Origin: Leishmania infantum JPCM5
Lineage: Eukaryota > Euglenozoa > Kinetoplastea > Trypanosomatida > Trypanosomatidae
DNA length: 64,000 nucleotides
Direction of reading: 5' to 3'
NCBI RefSeq assembly: GCF_000002875.2
Contig: NC_009394.2
Span: 1-64,000 of the forward strand
Shown: piece after piece, positions 29,486 to 40,798 of the stretch
Layout: each line of letters begins with the position of its first letter
Numbering within the stretch: position 1 is the first letter of the stretch
Translations under genes and position numbers: made by a program
The notes under the pieces: model-generated
What the model saw: the letters and a program-made list of their open reading frames with translations, nothing else
Database searches by the model: none
What the model was told of the DNA's origin: nothing

Positions 29486-30259
29486 ATGTCTCGCGCCGTT
29501 GACCATCTCGTGGCGGAGTACCTCGCTGAGGAGCACCCACGCGTAGCGAGGGCTTTGCGGAAGGACGCGCCATCGACGGCGCCACCGTTGCGCTCCCCCT
29601 TCGGCAAGAAGAGCCTGCAAGAAGTCGTGATGGCGTATCGTGTGCAGAAGACCACTCCTGCAGCAGTGGGCAACGGCGCCAGCTCCGAAGATGACGAGGC
29701 GCAACGCGCATCGCAAAAGACTGCGAAGACGTCGTCACCATCGCCGATCCCGAAGCCGACAGCAAGGAAGGTGCCGATCGCTGACAGTGACAGCGATGAC
29801 GAGTCGGTGACGAGACCGGCGGCCAAGAAGACGCCGCCGAAGTACGCTCCGAAGAAGGCGGCCGTGTACAGCGACAGTTCCGACGAAGACGAGCCCGTGC
29901 CAAAGAACTCGAGTGCTAGTAAGATGCCTGCGCCTCGTGCAGAGGATGTGCCGGCGCAGAAGGCGGTGAGGACGGAGTCAGAAGGTGCGGCGCGACGCAC
30001 GCCTCATCACCTCAACGAGGACGGCACCTTCCGTCGTTTCCAGCGCATCGACCCAGCCAAGGTGACGTTCGACGCCGATGCCTTGCGTGACAACCGCCCA
30101 GGTAGGGAGCACCTCGTGCTGCGCCAGAACCAGGAGATGATGCGCACCAAGGGCAAAGGCTTCAATAAGCTGAAGCAGAAGAACAAGGGAAAGTTCTACG
30201 GCGCTGGCGTCGACCTCAGCGTGCGCGCCTACCAGTTCCCTGATAGCGACGACGATTAG
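29486..30259 (+). CDS. SRP40/Nopp140 C-terminal domain protein with LisH-like N-terminus
   Basis: A 257-residue protein resembling a shortened nucleolar Nopp140/Srp40. The N-terminus (about 4-30, VDHLVAEYLAEEHPRVARAL) looks like a LisH dimerisation motif. The middle alternates acidic serine clusters (SDSDDES near 98, SDSSDEDE near 130) with Lys/Pro/Ala stretches, typical casein kinase 2 target blocks. The C-terminus has the SRP40_C domain: FRRFQRIDPAKVTFDADALR, then MMRTKGKGFNKLKQKNKGKF and YGAGVDLSVRAYQF. Nopp140/Srp40 proteins chaperone box C/D and H/ACA snoRNPs and support RNA polymerase I transcription in the nucleolus. Yeast Srp40 has 406 residues and mammalian Nopp140 about 700, so the repeat region is strongly reduced here. 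Family assignment is firm from both ends of the protein. Confidence 0.9.
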   Translation: MSRAVDHLVAEYLAEEHPRVARALRKDAPSTAPPLRSPFGKKSLQEVVMAYRVQKTTPAAVGNGASSEDDEAQRASQKTAKTSSPSPIPKPTARKVPIADSDSDDESVTRPAAKKTPPKYAPKKAAVYSDSSDEDEPVPKNSSASKMPAPRAEDVPAQKAVRTESEGAARRTPHHLNEDGTFRRFQRIDPAKVTFDADALRDNRPGREHLVLRQNQEMMRTKGKGFNKLKQKNKGKFYGAGVDLSVRAYQFPDSDDD

Positions 30260-31311
30260 GTGATTGTGCAGACGTGGGCTTTGGTGCACGACGAAGACGC
30301 GGATGGGCAAGGAAAGAGCAGAGAGAGGAGAGGCTGGCGCGGTGTGATGCAGCTGCTTTACTTCGCGGCGTCGCTTAGGGTTGCTGCGGTGACGCTGCTC
30401 TGTCGCCGTGTATTCACAGCTTGGAAGTTTTTTAAGCGTCAGAGCGCGTGCGCACTTGCCTAGCTCTGGCTCTCTCCCTCTTGACCGTATTCGCCTGTGA
30501 AAGGGCGTCCTCGTCTTTTGCCCCCCCTCCCCCCATACGCTTAGACACGTGCACCTGTTGTTCAAGTGGAGCTCCTCCACACCTCTCCCCCTTTTTCCGC
30601 CGATTAACACTTCCCCGACGCTGGTAAGCATCCCTGTGTGTGAGACAAAACAAAAAGAAACCTTGATGGAGTGGCGTTGCTGCAAGGCAGGGTCGTGGCG
30701 GCACAGCGCGTGCGCTCGCATCTGTGTATGTGTCTCGATACTGAATATGCCTGCGTGGGTGGGCGTATTTATTACTTGCCTTTTTGGCGGTCAGAGGCGG
30801 CGGGGGGCATGATTGTCTACTTGCCTCCTTGATGCTCTCCTGGTATACTGCGGGCTTGCTCACCAGACATCGTTTTTGTCTAGCGTGCGTCTGCCGGCTT
30901 GCAGCTGCCATGCTGATGTGCCACGGACACACCCAGCCACGATGCATGCTGTGTGCGGGGACCAACGGCTGCTGCGCTTGCTTTCTCGTCCTTTTTTACC
31001 TGTCATCGCCTTTGCTTGCTGAACGGCCTCGCCTCCGCTCTCTCTCTCTCGCTGTTTGCCTCCATGATGTGTCGTTCACTGCCTTTACACGCGCACATGC
31101 GCTCACGTGCACGTCCTACCCCTCTTTCTTCACCTCACTCATTGCAACCGCTGCCCAATCTGACCCGTGCGGGTTACGGTGGCCGCGGCAACCAAGCAGT
31201 CGCTCTTTCTTTCCTCCCTTCCACGCGCATCGGGCCGACGACGTGGTCGTGTGATCCGTCATCGGCAGCGACCCACGCGTACGCGCGTGCAAACGAAAAT
31301 CGAGTCTGAAG
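30260..31311. other. Intergenic region upstream of CIAO1
   Basis: 3' UTR of the SRP40-C gene, a C-rich stretch near 30520-30535, and pyrimidine tracts leading to the CIAO1 acceptor. No gene is supported. Confidence 0.55.
31199..31268 (+). promoter_or_regulatory. Predicted trans-splice acceptor of CIAO1
   Basis: A pyrimidine tract (about 31200-31222, CGCTCTTTCTTTCCTCCCTT) has its first downstream AG at 31267-31268, giving a predicted native 5' UTR of 43 bases. Confidence 0.5.
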
Positions 31312-32499
31312 ATGGAGGGATCCAGGACGAGTGACGGCACGGCGCTGGCGACAGCGCCACCCTTGCTGCTGCCCAGCAGCGCTCCGCAAGGTGTGCAGGT
31401 ACGGAGGACTGCGGCGCTCAGAGGTCACAAAGATCGCGTCTGGTGCGTGCGCTGGTGCCCCACGGCCCCTGTGCTCGCCTCGTGCTCCGGTGACACCACT
31501 GTCAAGTTTTGGGGTCGCAGTCGGTCCGCGGAGAACGGCTGTGAGGCGTGGACGTGCCTCGGCACCTTGGAAGGGGAGCATAGTCGCACCATTCGTCACA
31601 TCAGCTGGAGTCCCAGCGGTGAATACATTTCGTGTGCCTCGTTCGACCACACAGCTACTGTGTGGCGGCGCAACGGCGGCGACGACGGGTACGGCTTCGA
31701 GATCGAGGGCGTTCTGGACGGGCACGAGAGTGAAGTGAAGTGTGTCGAGTGGGCGACCGACAGCATGCTCGTCACGAGCGCGCGCGATCGTACAGCGTGG
31801 ATTTGGGAGCGCGTGGATGAAGGCGAATACGAATGCGGCGGTGTCTTGACGGGGCACGCACAGGACGTTAAGCACTGCCAGTTTGTGCTGCCACACAACG
31901 ATGGCGACGTTCCGCTAGTCGTGACGTGCGGGTACGATGATACAATCAAGGTGTGGTCCGAGGGGCACCACCACGATGACTGGCAGTGTGTGCAGACGAT
32001 GGCGGCGCACGAGGCCACCGTCTGGGCCACAGCCCTCCAGAAACTCGAGGTGCCGATGGAGCTGGTCAGGGCGTCTCACGCCAGTCATGCGCCTCTGCCC
32101 CAGCCTTTGCTCTGCAGCTGCTCAGACGATCTGTCCATCATCTTCTGGAAGCGCGACGCCGAGGGCAGGTTCGTGGAAGCCGCCCGCATCTCTGGCTTTG
32201 CAGAGCGCTCTTTGTTCGACGTGGACTGGGCACCGCACAACGCACCAGTGGTGGCCTGCGCCAGCGGTGACAACAGCTTCTCGCTTCTGGGTGTCTACGA
32301 GGATGAAACGGGCGTGCACACCTGCACTCTGGCGCGCGTCGCGGATGCGCACTTGGCGGATGTCAACAGCGTCAGCTTCGCTTCTCAAGGGACCCTCACA
32401 GCGTGCAACGCGGAGGGCGAAAAGACAGGCATACTGCTGGCCACTGCTGGCGATGACAACGTGATCCACCTGTGGACCGTGTCCGCGGAGACGGAGTGA
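31312..32499 (+). CDS. CIAO1: CIAO1 homologue, WD40 subunit of the cytosolic Fe-S targeting complex
   Basis: A 395-residue seven-bladed WD40 propeller. The blades read, in order, RGHKDRVWCVRWCP with SGDTTVKFW; EHSRTIRHISWSPSGEYISC with FDHTATVW; DGHESEVKCVEWATDSM with ARDRTAWIW; TGHAQDVKHCQF with GYDDTIKVW; AAHEATVWATALQ with CSDDLSIIFW; a degenerate blade with FDVDWAPHNAPVVACASGDN; and DAHLADVNSVSF with AGDDNVIHLW. The CIAO1/Cia1 pattern of GH(x)D(x)VWxVxW in the first blade and acidic blade tips is kept. CIAO1 works with MMS19 (encoded upstream in the same unit) and CIAO2B to insert Fe-S clusters into cytosolic and nuclear apoproteins. Typical length is 330-340; the surplus lies in the N-terminal tail and in loops of blades five and six. 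Another WD40 family cannot be fully excluded by eye. Confidence 0.85.
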   Translation: MEGSRTSDGTALATAPPLLLPSSAPQGVQVRRTAALRGHKDRVWCVRWCPTAPVLASCSGDTTVKFWGRSRSAENGCEAWTCLGTLEGEHSRTIRHISWSPSGEYISCASFDHTATVWRRNGGDDGYGFEIEGVLDGHESEVKCVEWATDSMLVTSARDRTAWIWERVDEGEYECGGVLTGHAQDVKHCQFVLPHNDGDVPLVVTCGYDDTIKVWSEGHHHDDWQCVQTMAAHEATVWATALQKLEVPMELVRASHASHAPLPQPLLCSCSDDLSIIFWKRDAEGRFVEAARISGFAERSLFDVDWAPHNAPVVACASGDNSFSLLGVYEDETGVHTCTLARVADAHLADVNSVSFASQGTLTACNAEGEKTGILLATAGDDNVIHLWTVSAETE

Positions 32500-33837
32500 G
32501 TAACCCAACGCTGAAAAGCGAAAGACGTAAGGACAAGAAGTGATTTGTAAAAGGGAGAGGGTCGTGGAAAAACGAAAAAGAGTTGTATGTCGTGCGTAGG
32601 GGCCCGCGTGTTGCTGCCACTTTGCATCTTCCCACCTTCTTCCCTGTGCCTCCGGCTGCCGCAGCATCTCCGCCATGTGGTGTGCGGTTAAAGCACAAGT
32701 TGCGGGTGTCGCTCTGGCGTGCACCGTGAAGCACTCCTCCTCTCTCTTCCCACACGGTTCTCTTTCTCTGTCTTTCTGCGCTGTACCCATCGCACACATC
32801 GCCACCATCACCCGTGACAGTCGCCCGTTTCGCTTCGTTTAGTTTCCACTGCTTCATACAAGAGACAAAAATCAACGCCTCGCCTTTGCCCTCTCCCTCG
32901 CCCTCGCTCCCCCTCCTCCCACACACACACACACACACAACCACCCGCCACAGCGCCTTTTCTTTTCTGCGCCCCTCTCTCTTTTTGAGGTTTCCCTTCA
33001 ATCGCACATCCTCGGCGTCCGCGTCTGTTGGCCTATCGCCGTCCTGTGTATCAGCTGTGGTGCTCTTCGCCGACCCCTGACCCAACGCCTCTTTTTCCTG
33101 TATCCTCCTCGCGCTCATTCCTCTACAAACCATTGTTGCTTGCCCCCTCCCCCTCCAGGGGCCGCACTCTTCCACCGTGCTACCGCTGCACACGCACATA
33201 CAAGCACGTACAAGGAACCAGCGTTTCAGCCTTACTATCATCGCCGCGTCCATCACCGTGCCTCGCGATCTCTTCCCATATATAGTCGTCCTCTATAGTT
33301 TCATAGACACCGCCTGCTTTCTATTATTATTGTTTTAGCTTCTACCATCCCCTCTCTCCTTGTCCTTTCTGGCGTCTCTCTCTCCACTCTCTGCCGATCT
33401 GCTCACTGTGTTGTGCCTCCTCCGCCGTCTGTCCATCTCTCCGTATCGCTTCTCTGCTTCGGCGTCAAGCCCGACCTTCCACGCACAGAAAACGCACACC
33501 GCCACAGACAGAGATACCCACGCGCATCCTTCCAGCCGCACCCCCCCCCCCCAGTAACTCTCCCTCCTATAGATATCCGTAGCAGGACACCCTCTTGTCT
33601 CTCTATCCGTTTCTATCCGACTCCGCTGCAATCGTACCCGTCTGCACGGAGAGGTAGGCCGGAAAGCATAGTTGCTCCCTTCAATACGCACACAAATAGA
33701 GGTTGCTAGCTTACTGACACTGCTTGTTTTCTTCCTCCAGCGAGCGCAGCTGTGTGCCGCAGCGCCATCTAGCGCATCACTCCCCCCTCCCCCTTCCCCT
33801 ACACACGGGCGCCCACACGCAAGCGCATTGATCGAAA
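32500..33837. other. Intergenic region upstream of the PSP1-domain gene
   Basis: Pyrimidine-rich spacer with a (CA) run at about 32921-32939, several C/T tracts and a C12 run at 33541-33552. The tract at about 33720-33740 or 33778-33797 probably directs trans-splicing. No gene is supported. Confidence 0.55.
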
Positions 33838-34977
33838 ATGTTCTGCGGATCTCCGCTTACGGACTGCACGCGCGACACCATTCAGGCCATGAACCAGATG
33901 CATGAACTTTCGCACGGCGTCTCGGCGATGAAGTCCTCCAAGACAAAGCGGCACAACCCGTACGCCAGCAAGGTGCTGGCCCCGGAAGACTCCGTCGAGT
34001 TCAACAGCATGCTCAACTCCCCACTTTCCGCTCGCCAGTCCCCGCTGAACTGGGAGGCCCGGGCATTTGACCCGACGTTTATGTACAGCAACGTCAGCAC
34101 GCCGTACCTGACACAGTCTCTCGCCAGCATGTCAATGGACCTACAGGTGCGGCGGCCGCTCTTCGGCGACAGCCCGGCTGTTCTCACGGGCAAGTCCCCT
34201 TCGGATGCCTCCACGGATCTTGGCGCCGGTCGCGCTCCGGTCGTCGTCGCGCCGGTGATGCGATCTTCGGTGACGGCACCGCCGAAAAAGGCACTGGGAA
34301 AGGTGTACGTTGGTGGCCGCCCCGTTGTGGTGCCGCGGCACGACAACGAGGTGACGGTGCAGCTGCGCCACAGCGAGGCCACCTTTGTTATTCCCGACAT
34401 CTACAGTCTTATGGCGTTGGAGGAGGAGACGCGGGACGTGGTGGGGCTGCCGGTTATCGTCGAGGGCGACCGAGGCGAGGACTTCGGCGTGATTAGCGGC
34501 ATGGCCAAGATGGAGGCCGCGACGGTAACAGCCGCGCCGTCACCCACGACAGAAGAGGAAACGGCGGCAAAGGGGTCACCAAACTGCGCTGCGAAGCCGC
34601 TACTGAAGGTGCTGCGTGTCGCCTCCGCGCTCGAGGTGCAGAATAGTGAGGCACTGCCGCAACGTGAGGCTGAGGCACTCGAGTACTGCCAGACCTGCCT
34701 GCAGGAGGTGCAGCTGTCGGTACCCATCACCATCGAGGGTGTCGTCTTCCAGTTCGACCGCAAGAAGCTCACCGTCCGCTACACAAGTGACGCCTACGTG
34801 GACTTCAATGATCTGACCCGCATGCTGCACAAGAAGTACAACTGCCGCATCTGGATGGACCAGCTGAACCGCGACACCGTCAACGGCGCCGAGAAGCGCG
34901 GCCGCCGCGGCGAGCACGGTGGAAAGAAGAGCAACCCGCACAACAGGGGAGCAGCGAAGCGCCGTGAGCAGCAGTGA
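33838..34977 (+). CDS. PSP1 C-terminal domain protein
   Basis: A 379-residue protein. An N-terminal low-complexity region (about 1-150) is rich in Ser, Pro and Met. From about residue 155 the sequence matches the PSP1 domain: KVYVGGRPVVVPRHDNEVTV, then LPVIVEGDRGEDFGVI, EAEALEYCQTCLQEVQLSVP, GVVFQFDRKKLTVRYTSDAY, and VDFNDLTRMLHKKYNCRIWM. The segments FQFDxxKLTxxYTxxxxVDF and the closing RIWM are characteristic. The domain is named after yeast Psp1 and is shared with bacterial YaaT/RicT; trypanosomatids have several such proteins. The basic tail (KRGRRGEHGGKK) may bind RNA. The molecular role is not known, and an mRNP function is inferred only from the low-complexity and basic regions. An insert of about 60 residues splits the domain between its VIVEGD and EALEYC parts. 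Confidence 0.85.
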   Translation: MFCGSPLTDCTRDTIQAMNQMHELSHGVSAMKSSKTKRHNPYASKVLAPEDSVEFNSMLNSPLSARQSPLNWEARAFDPTFMYSNVSTPYLTQSLASMSMDLQVRRPLFGDSPAVLTGKSPSDASTDLGAGRAPVVVAPVMRSSVTAPPKKALGKVYVGGRPVVVPRHDNEVTVQLRHSEATFVIPDIYSLMALEEETRDVVGLPVIVEGDRGEDFGVISGMAKMEAATVTAAPSPTTEEETAAKGSPNCAAKPLLKVLRVASALEVQNSEALPQREAEALEYCQTCLQEVQLSVPITIEGVVFQFDRKKLTVRYTSDAYVDFNDLTRMLHKKYNCRIWMDQLNRDTVNGAEKRGRRGEHGGKKSNPHNRGAAKRREQQ

Positions 34978-36171
34978 GCCAAGAGTTGATGCGGAGAAAA
35001 AGGGGGAGGACTGAGGGGAGGGGGAGTGAGGCAGCGGTAGCGCACATGTAAAGCAGCGCAGTACATGCTGGCGCGACGACGCCTGAGTCTCTCCGTCTCC
35101 GCATGCCCTACGTGCGGCGTTTTGACGTGCTTGTCTCTTCGTGAATTCCCCCTCCTCCCCCACCGTACCGCCTCTGACGCCGGCGTCGCACATATCGTGC
35201 TTCATGTGTCTGTACGATCCGTTGAAGGCAATCAACGTTGACCACCACGACTCCCCACCCCTCACCGCTATCGTTATTTTAGCCAGCCGCATGCGTGTCA
35301 ATGGCGCTCTGCGTGCTTCGTTTGCTCGGGGTCACCTTTCGCCGCCCTTCTTTTTCTGTATGCTCTCACTCCCCCGCCCCCTCCTTCCCTCCTTCTCGTC
35401 TTCCGTCTCTATACGCCATGGATGATTTCCTTCGCCCGTTCTCCGTTCTCCTTCGGTTCTTCTTACTTTTTTTGTTGTTTTGGCTTCCTTCTCTTGCTGC
35501 ATACGCGGAGTGTTCCTTCTTTGTTGTTAATTTGGCGCATGCTCTCTTCCTACCTTCGACAGTCGATCTGTTTCCCTCTTCCTCTCTCGCCCTCTTCGTG
35601 TGTCTTCGCCGCACTCATTTTCGACCCTCCCCCTCCTTGTAGATGAGCGTAAAATGTTTACTCGCCTGCGCTCGTGTCGGTGTATGCATGCCGCTGTCGA
35701 TGACGGTAGTTTCTGTTGTCAGATCGCCCTCTCCTTGTCTCTCTGCGCGTAGAGAGGCAACAAGATGGGGCAGCACATACACAAAAAAAAACGTATATTG
35801 GTATGTTCTCTTTTTCCTTTTCCATATTGGTCTTGTTTTTTTTTTTATTTGCTGGGCTCTTGTTGTGTGCGTGTGCGTGTCTGCGCACGCGTCTCCTCTC
35901 TTTACGGTTTCCACCCGCTCTCTGCTTTGATTTCGTTTTTCTTTTTTTTTGCCCCTTCCCCCCTCCCCGTTCGCCGTCCTCCTCCGTTGTGTTGCCCTTT
36001 TATGGGAATACACACAAGTACTCACGCCACGACGCCTCGCTCCTTTTTGTGTTTGCTGCACGCCTGTGCGTCTCTCTGTTAGCGTTGTGGAGTGTGGAGT
36101 GATCGGGAGGGAGGGGATGAGCAGCTGTACACATATCCGTGCAAGCCGCTCGCCCACCAAACTTCATCTAG

Positions 36172-36195
36172 GTGTGTGTGTGTGTGTGTGTGTGT
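36172..36195. repeat. (GT)12 microsatellite
   Basis: 24 bases of alternating G and T in the intergenic region. Confidence 0.9.
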
Positions 36196-37630
36196 CTTAC
36201 TCCAAACACCTCACACTGCATACTTGCGCACACACCTCTTTTCGTCTACTTTATTCGTGCTGCTTTTTTGTTTTGTTTTGCTCTCTCTGTGCGTTTTCCT
36301 GTCCTTTGCCTTTCTTCCTCCTTGTGTGTACTCGTGGCTGTATGAACACCTTCGATGCTGTAGGTGGCTGTGCGTGGTCCCTGTGTGCGCGCCTTTCATA
36401 GATCTGTGCCTTTCTGCCTTCCCCCTGTACTGCCGCTCACCATCGTCCCTCCTCTTTTTTTTATCTTCGTGTGCGACTGCCTTACCCCAACTCCCTCTTA
36501 TTCTGTAGTGCTTGCGTCTCGCCCTCTGTATAACCTCCTTACAGTTTGGCCGGAGTATCGCACCAACTCTCTTGTCCTCGATGCCGCAGTTTGTATGATA
36601 TTTAGTTCTTGGGCCCACTTTTAGCGCCAGCCGCGTCGTGCAACGTCAGAGGCAACTGCTACTGGCAACGCTGCCGAGGATTCTCCATCCGCTGCTGACG
36701 TGAAGGTCCGCTCCACGCCCCCCTTCCCCCGCCGCACACATACACACACACACACGAGGACAAGCGCTCAAACATAGTCACGCTTCCGCTTCTTGCTCTT
36801 TTTGTTGTGTGCCTCTCTTCCCCTTAGAGACGCACACACACACACACCCTCCATTCATAGAATATTGTCGATGGCGCTTCGTGCGCCACCCCTGCTCTAC
36901 CTTTTCTTGCCCCCCCCCCTCATCCCCCTCTCCCGAGCTCAACTCCCCTATGCACTTTTTTTATTTTAGTGGGTGGGGAATTTTGCCCTCCTTGCATTGT
37001 CCTCCTAGTGGTCATGAATCAGCACAGACGCGTACTGCGCGGCTCCACCTTTTCGAACTGTCTTCCTCTCTCTCTGCGTTGACACCCCCGTCAAGGCATT
37101 TTTTCTGTTTTTCCTCTTGTTATGCTTTCCGTCTTCACTCTTCATACTCTCTCTCTCTCTCACACACACACACTCACTCAATGGCCGCGTTTGCGTGCGT
37201 TTGCTTTCGACTTTTCATTGTTTTTGTATTGGCTCTGCTTCTCTCTCCCACTCTGAGTGTTGGAGTACGCGTGTGTACGCCTGTGTGTGTGTGTGTGTGT
37301 GTTGGACCCCCGCCGCTGCTCAGCGCTAAGGCACTTCTCGGCGATAGTGAGACGCACACAGAAAGGCACACACACACACACGTACACGTACACCTTTGCA
37401 CGAGAGAGAAGAGGGCTGAACCTGCACTCGCATGCTATTCACGCTTTTTTTTTCATGCTTCACTTCTTGCGGAACAAAATGGTAGCGCTTCCATTGGATG
37501 CACAGGTGTATGATACAGGTAACTGCACAAACACACACGCATATATATATATATGTATACTGTCACTCGTACATGCCAATACAGGAGGGAGGACAGCTTG
37601 CCACTCAGACAGGTGTCGCCCTTCTTTCCA

Positions 37631-37656
37631 ACACACACACACACACACACACACAC
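37631..37656. repeat. (AC)13 microsatellite
   Basis: 26 bases of alternating A and C; an (AT)7 run lies nearby at 37541-37554. Confidence 0.9.
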
Positions 37657-40600
37657 GTACAGACGCGGGGGCACTTCAGATTCACCGTTACCGCTGGGCA
37701 GACGTGGTTGACGATGCCTAAACGTGACTGCGTCATGTAAAGTATGCTTTGTCTCTAGGGATCTCGCTTATACACGCCGAGAGCTATAATGGCTAGCATG
37801 CAGGCTAAACGAACGTAATACATGCCTGAAGCAAAACGGCTGCCGTGCGTGCGCTTGTGCTTGTCCTCATTTTTTCTCCGCTCACGACCACTTGCTTTTC
37901 CTCTTTTCCCTACCGGACAGAAATTTGCGCTTCGGCCTTGTACGCCTACTGCTCTTGTTTTGTGTGCGTGTGTATTGGTCTACGTGCGTGCGCGTGTGTG
38001 TGCGCGCTCCAAGCCCCTTGACCGAGGCGCGATGAGGTGCAGCGCACGACTCTGCCCAGCGTCTGCCGCACCCAGCCACCTCGCTCTTCCCTCCTCTACA
38101 TCTTCCCTTTACCTCCCCTTGTGATGCGAAGGTCGAACTGAGCAGGCAAGCGCGGGTGGGACAGAACCACCACAGCGGAAAATGCGTCGAAGAGCGACCG
38201 AAAGATGCATAAAAGTACAAAATGAGCGTCATTCCTCCTTCGTTTCCGTCCTTTTCGGCAGACATTTTCGTGCCCGCGCCCTGTTCGAACAGTTGTGCAG
38301 GAGGAAAGACATACGCATGCACGCATGCAGGCAGGCACACGATCTCTCCTTGTGCACCACAGCGCTTGCGCGTGTGCATGTGAGAGGTCTTGTTCTCTGC
38401 GCCGCGTGCCGTGCGTTAAAAGAAGCACATCTGCTCTCCCTCGGTATTCTCTGCCTCTTCTCACTCTTTCCATCTCTCTCATTCCCGTCAACTTTCCCGC
38501 CGCTGGGCATTTCTCTCGTCACCGGGCTCCCTCTCTCTAAGCATTCTTACGTTGGTCTTTCTTTCGGCGTGTCTCCCTCTGACTCGTTGGGCTTGAATGT
38601 GTCCATCTCCCCCGTCCCCCCCCGCCATTTCCCCCATCCCCCCTTGTTTCTTGCTTCGCTTCTCTTTGGTCTTTGAATGGTCTCCTCTCTCACGCTTCTT
38701 TTCTTCTCCGTCCTTTTAACGTTTCTCTCTGTTTGTGTTGTCACGGTGGCAGTGCGTACGTGTGCGTGCCGCGCGCGAGCGGACTCACTCCTCTCTCTCT
38801 GTGGGAACTGTGGGTCTAGCGCTGCGTGCCGACGCTTATTCTTCTCTTCCGCCTTGCTTTTCTGCCAAGCTCGCCAGAGACAGCTCCTCTTTACCAAGAA
38901 CGCACTCGCAGGCACAATCACTCCGCAAGCGATGCAGACGCCCGCACCCCGCGCAGATGCACGCGCCCATGATAGCGGAATCGAGGGCGACTGCTTAGAG
39001 CGCGTGCTCTCTTTGTTGAATCTCGGCTAATCATCCATGTCTTTTTTCCATTGTTTCCCCCCTGCTCTCTCTCTCTGCGTTACCGCACTCTTTCTTCTCT
39101 GCCTGCTTACCGCCTTGCTGCGCCGCAGATGATGTGGAGGAGTAACTCTGCAACGCCAAACGAAAAAAGAACGGATAACAAGAAGATATCGACCTTGACA
39201 ATCCCCTCCCTCCTTTCCGGGTCTCTTGCTTTCTTTTAATGAGAATCCACCGCGTGCTCTCCGTCTGTCTGCGTGTGCGACGACCCACCACATTGATCGC
39301 CTGATGATGTATTATATTGTGCCTTTTTTTCCATCTTAGAGCTGTTCCGTTTTTGTTGTTTTCGGTGGTGAGATGCCCACGTTTTGTTGCTTGTCTCTCT
39401 TGTTGGCGGTGTTTTGTTGTTGTGGCACCCTCCTCCCGTTCTTTTCATGTGCGCTGCTGCCTTCTCCTTTGCTTTCTCTCTCACCGGGTGTTTACATGTG
39501 CTCCGTGCGTGTAGGTGCGTGGGGATGTCACCCCTTCCCCTGTATCTCCTCCGCCTCCTCCTTGTCTGTTTATGCCGCCGTTTGGACCACTATTTCTCGT
39601 TTCGCTTGCCACGCTTCTTCGCTTGTCTTTCTTCCTTTTTTGCGCTTTTTCATCGCTCCTACATGCGCGTTGAAGAACAACGCGCAGGGCCCACAATCAC
39701 GTAAGCAGACCCACACGCCCCGAGTGATGTGGACGCGTTTATGCCCGTATGTGTGCGCGTGTATGCTTCAGCTGCCTGCTAGTACAGGCAGGCTAGCAAC
39801 AGATAAAAAGTAGACTAAGTATAAACTGCCGCATCTGTGTGCAGTATGCACTGAGACCGCGTAGCGCTGACGCGACTCTTTCTGTCAAACGGAGTGCGTG
39901 TTCGTGACGCTGAGAAGGTGCACAACGTACGCGTGAGCGTGGGCTATTCGGTCGCGGGCCCTCGAGGAGGACAGGGCCTGCGCACAAGGCTTTTCCACCG
40001 CCAGCGGCTCATCTGTTTTGTCTGCCTGCGCATGTCTTCGCCTGTGGAGGAAAGCGGTATGGCACCAGCACACACGCATGCAGCAGGCGTGCACTCAAGC
40101 GATCACTGGGCACCTTCTGTCTTCGAATGTGCGTGCTGAAAGGATGCGCAACTGTGCCGCTATCATCACTCCTGTGTCGCACTCACTGCCTCATCCCCCC
40201 CTTCCCTCCCCCAACTCTCTTACGGCTCTCACGCTTGCGCTCACACAAGTGTGCATCGACTGCGTTTATTGACCGCGCACACATCCTCTTCAGCGTCTTT
40301 CTCGCTGCCTCCCTCTGCCTGTAGCATCTTCATACATCTCTTCGTTTTTCATTCTCACGTGCGCGCGCGTGCAAGAAAACGTCTGCCTGCGTGTGTGCGT
40401 CGCTGCCCCCGCAGCTCTTTCCCTGTCTCTTTCTCTCTCGCTGTGCCCACGTTGCCTCGGTCCGACCGCCAACACCCCGCGTTTTCGCCGTGTTCTTTTC
40501 CCTTGCTTCGCGCTCCACTCTTCCGCTGTATATATTTATATATACACACACTCAGCGCCGTCGCTGCTTGTGGCTGCCGCCACCGTCCTCTTGCTGTTTG

Positions 40601-40798
40601 AAGACCCGCCTACCCGGTCTCAAGCGGGGCGGTGGAAGGGCGTGAGCAGCCGAAGTCCTTTACGTCGTCTTTGTGTTTTGCCGCTCAGCAAGCAGAGCGC
40701 GCATCGGCGGCACGCCCCTCCGACTCGCTTTTTCTGTCTCTAAGAGCTCGCCACCACAATCTAGCTCGCAAGCACACCCCTTCGTGGCAGACGTAACG

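Larger units (their letters stand above)
34978..40798. other. 5.8 kb intergenic region, pyrimidine- and microsatellite-rich
   Basis: The longest gene-free stretch within the plus-strand unit. It is dominated by C/T-rich tracts, poly-T, and (CA)n/(GT)n/(AT)n microsatellites (36172-36195, 37142-37176, 37541-37554, 37631-37656). Several pyrimidine tract plus AG combinations exist. The frames in it follow the repeats and show no family. It should hold the 3' UTR of the PSP1 gene and the 5' UTR of the next gene, and could host non-coding transcripts, but none can be recognised by eye. Confidence 0.55.

Noticed and set aside
32396..33256. 286-codon minus-strand frame
   Set aside because: Overlaps the CIAO1 3' end antisense and then translates purine-rich complement of C/T tracts; opposite to the transcription unit.
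36809..37513. 234-codon plus-strand frame rich in His/Thr/Ser/Cys
   Set aside because: It translates CA/CT microsatellites and pyrimidine tracts; not a gene.
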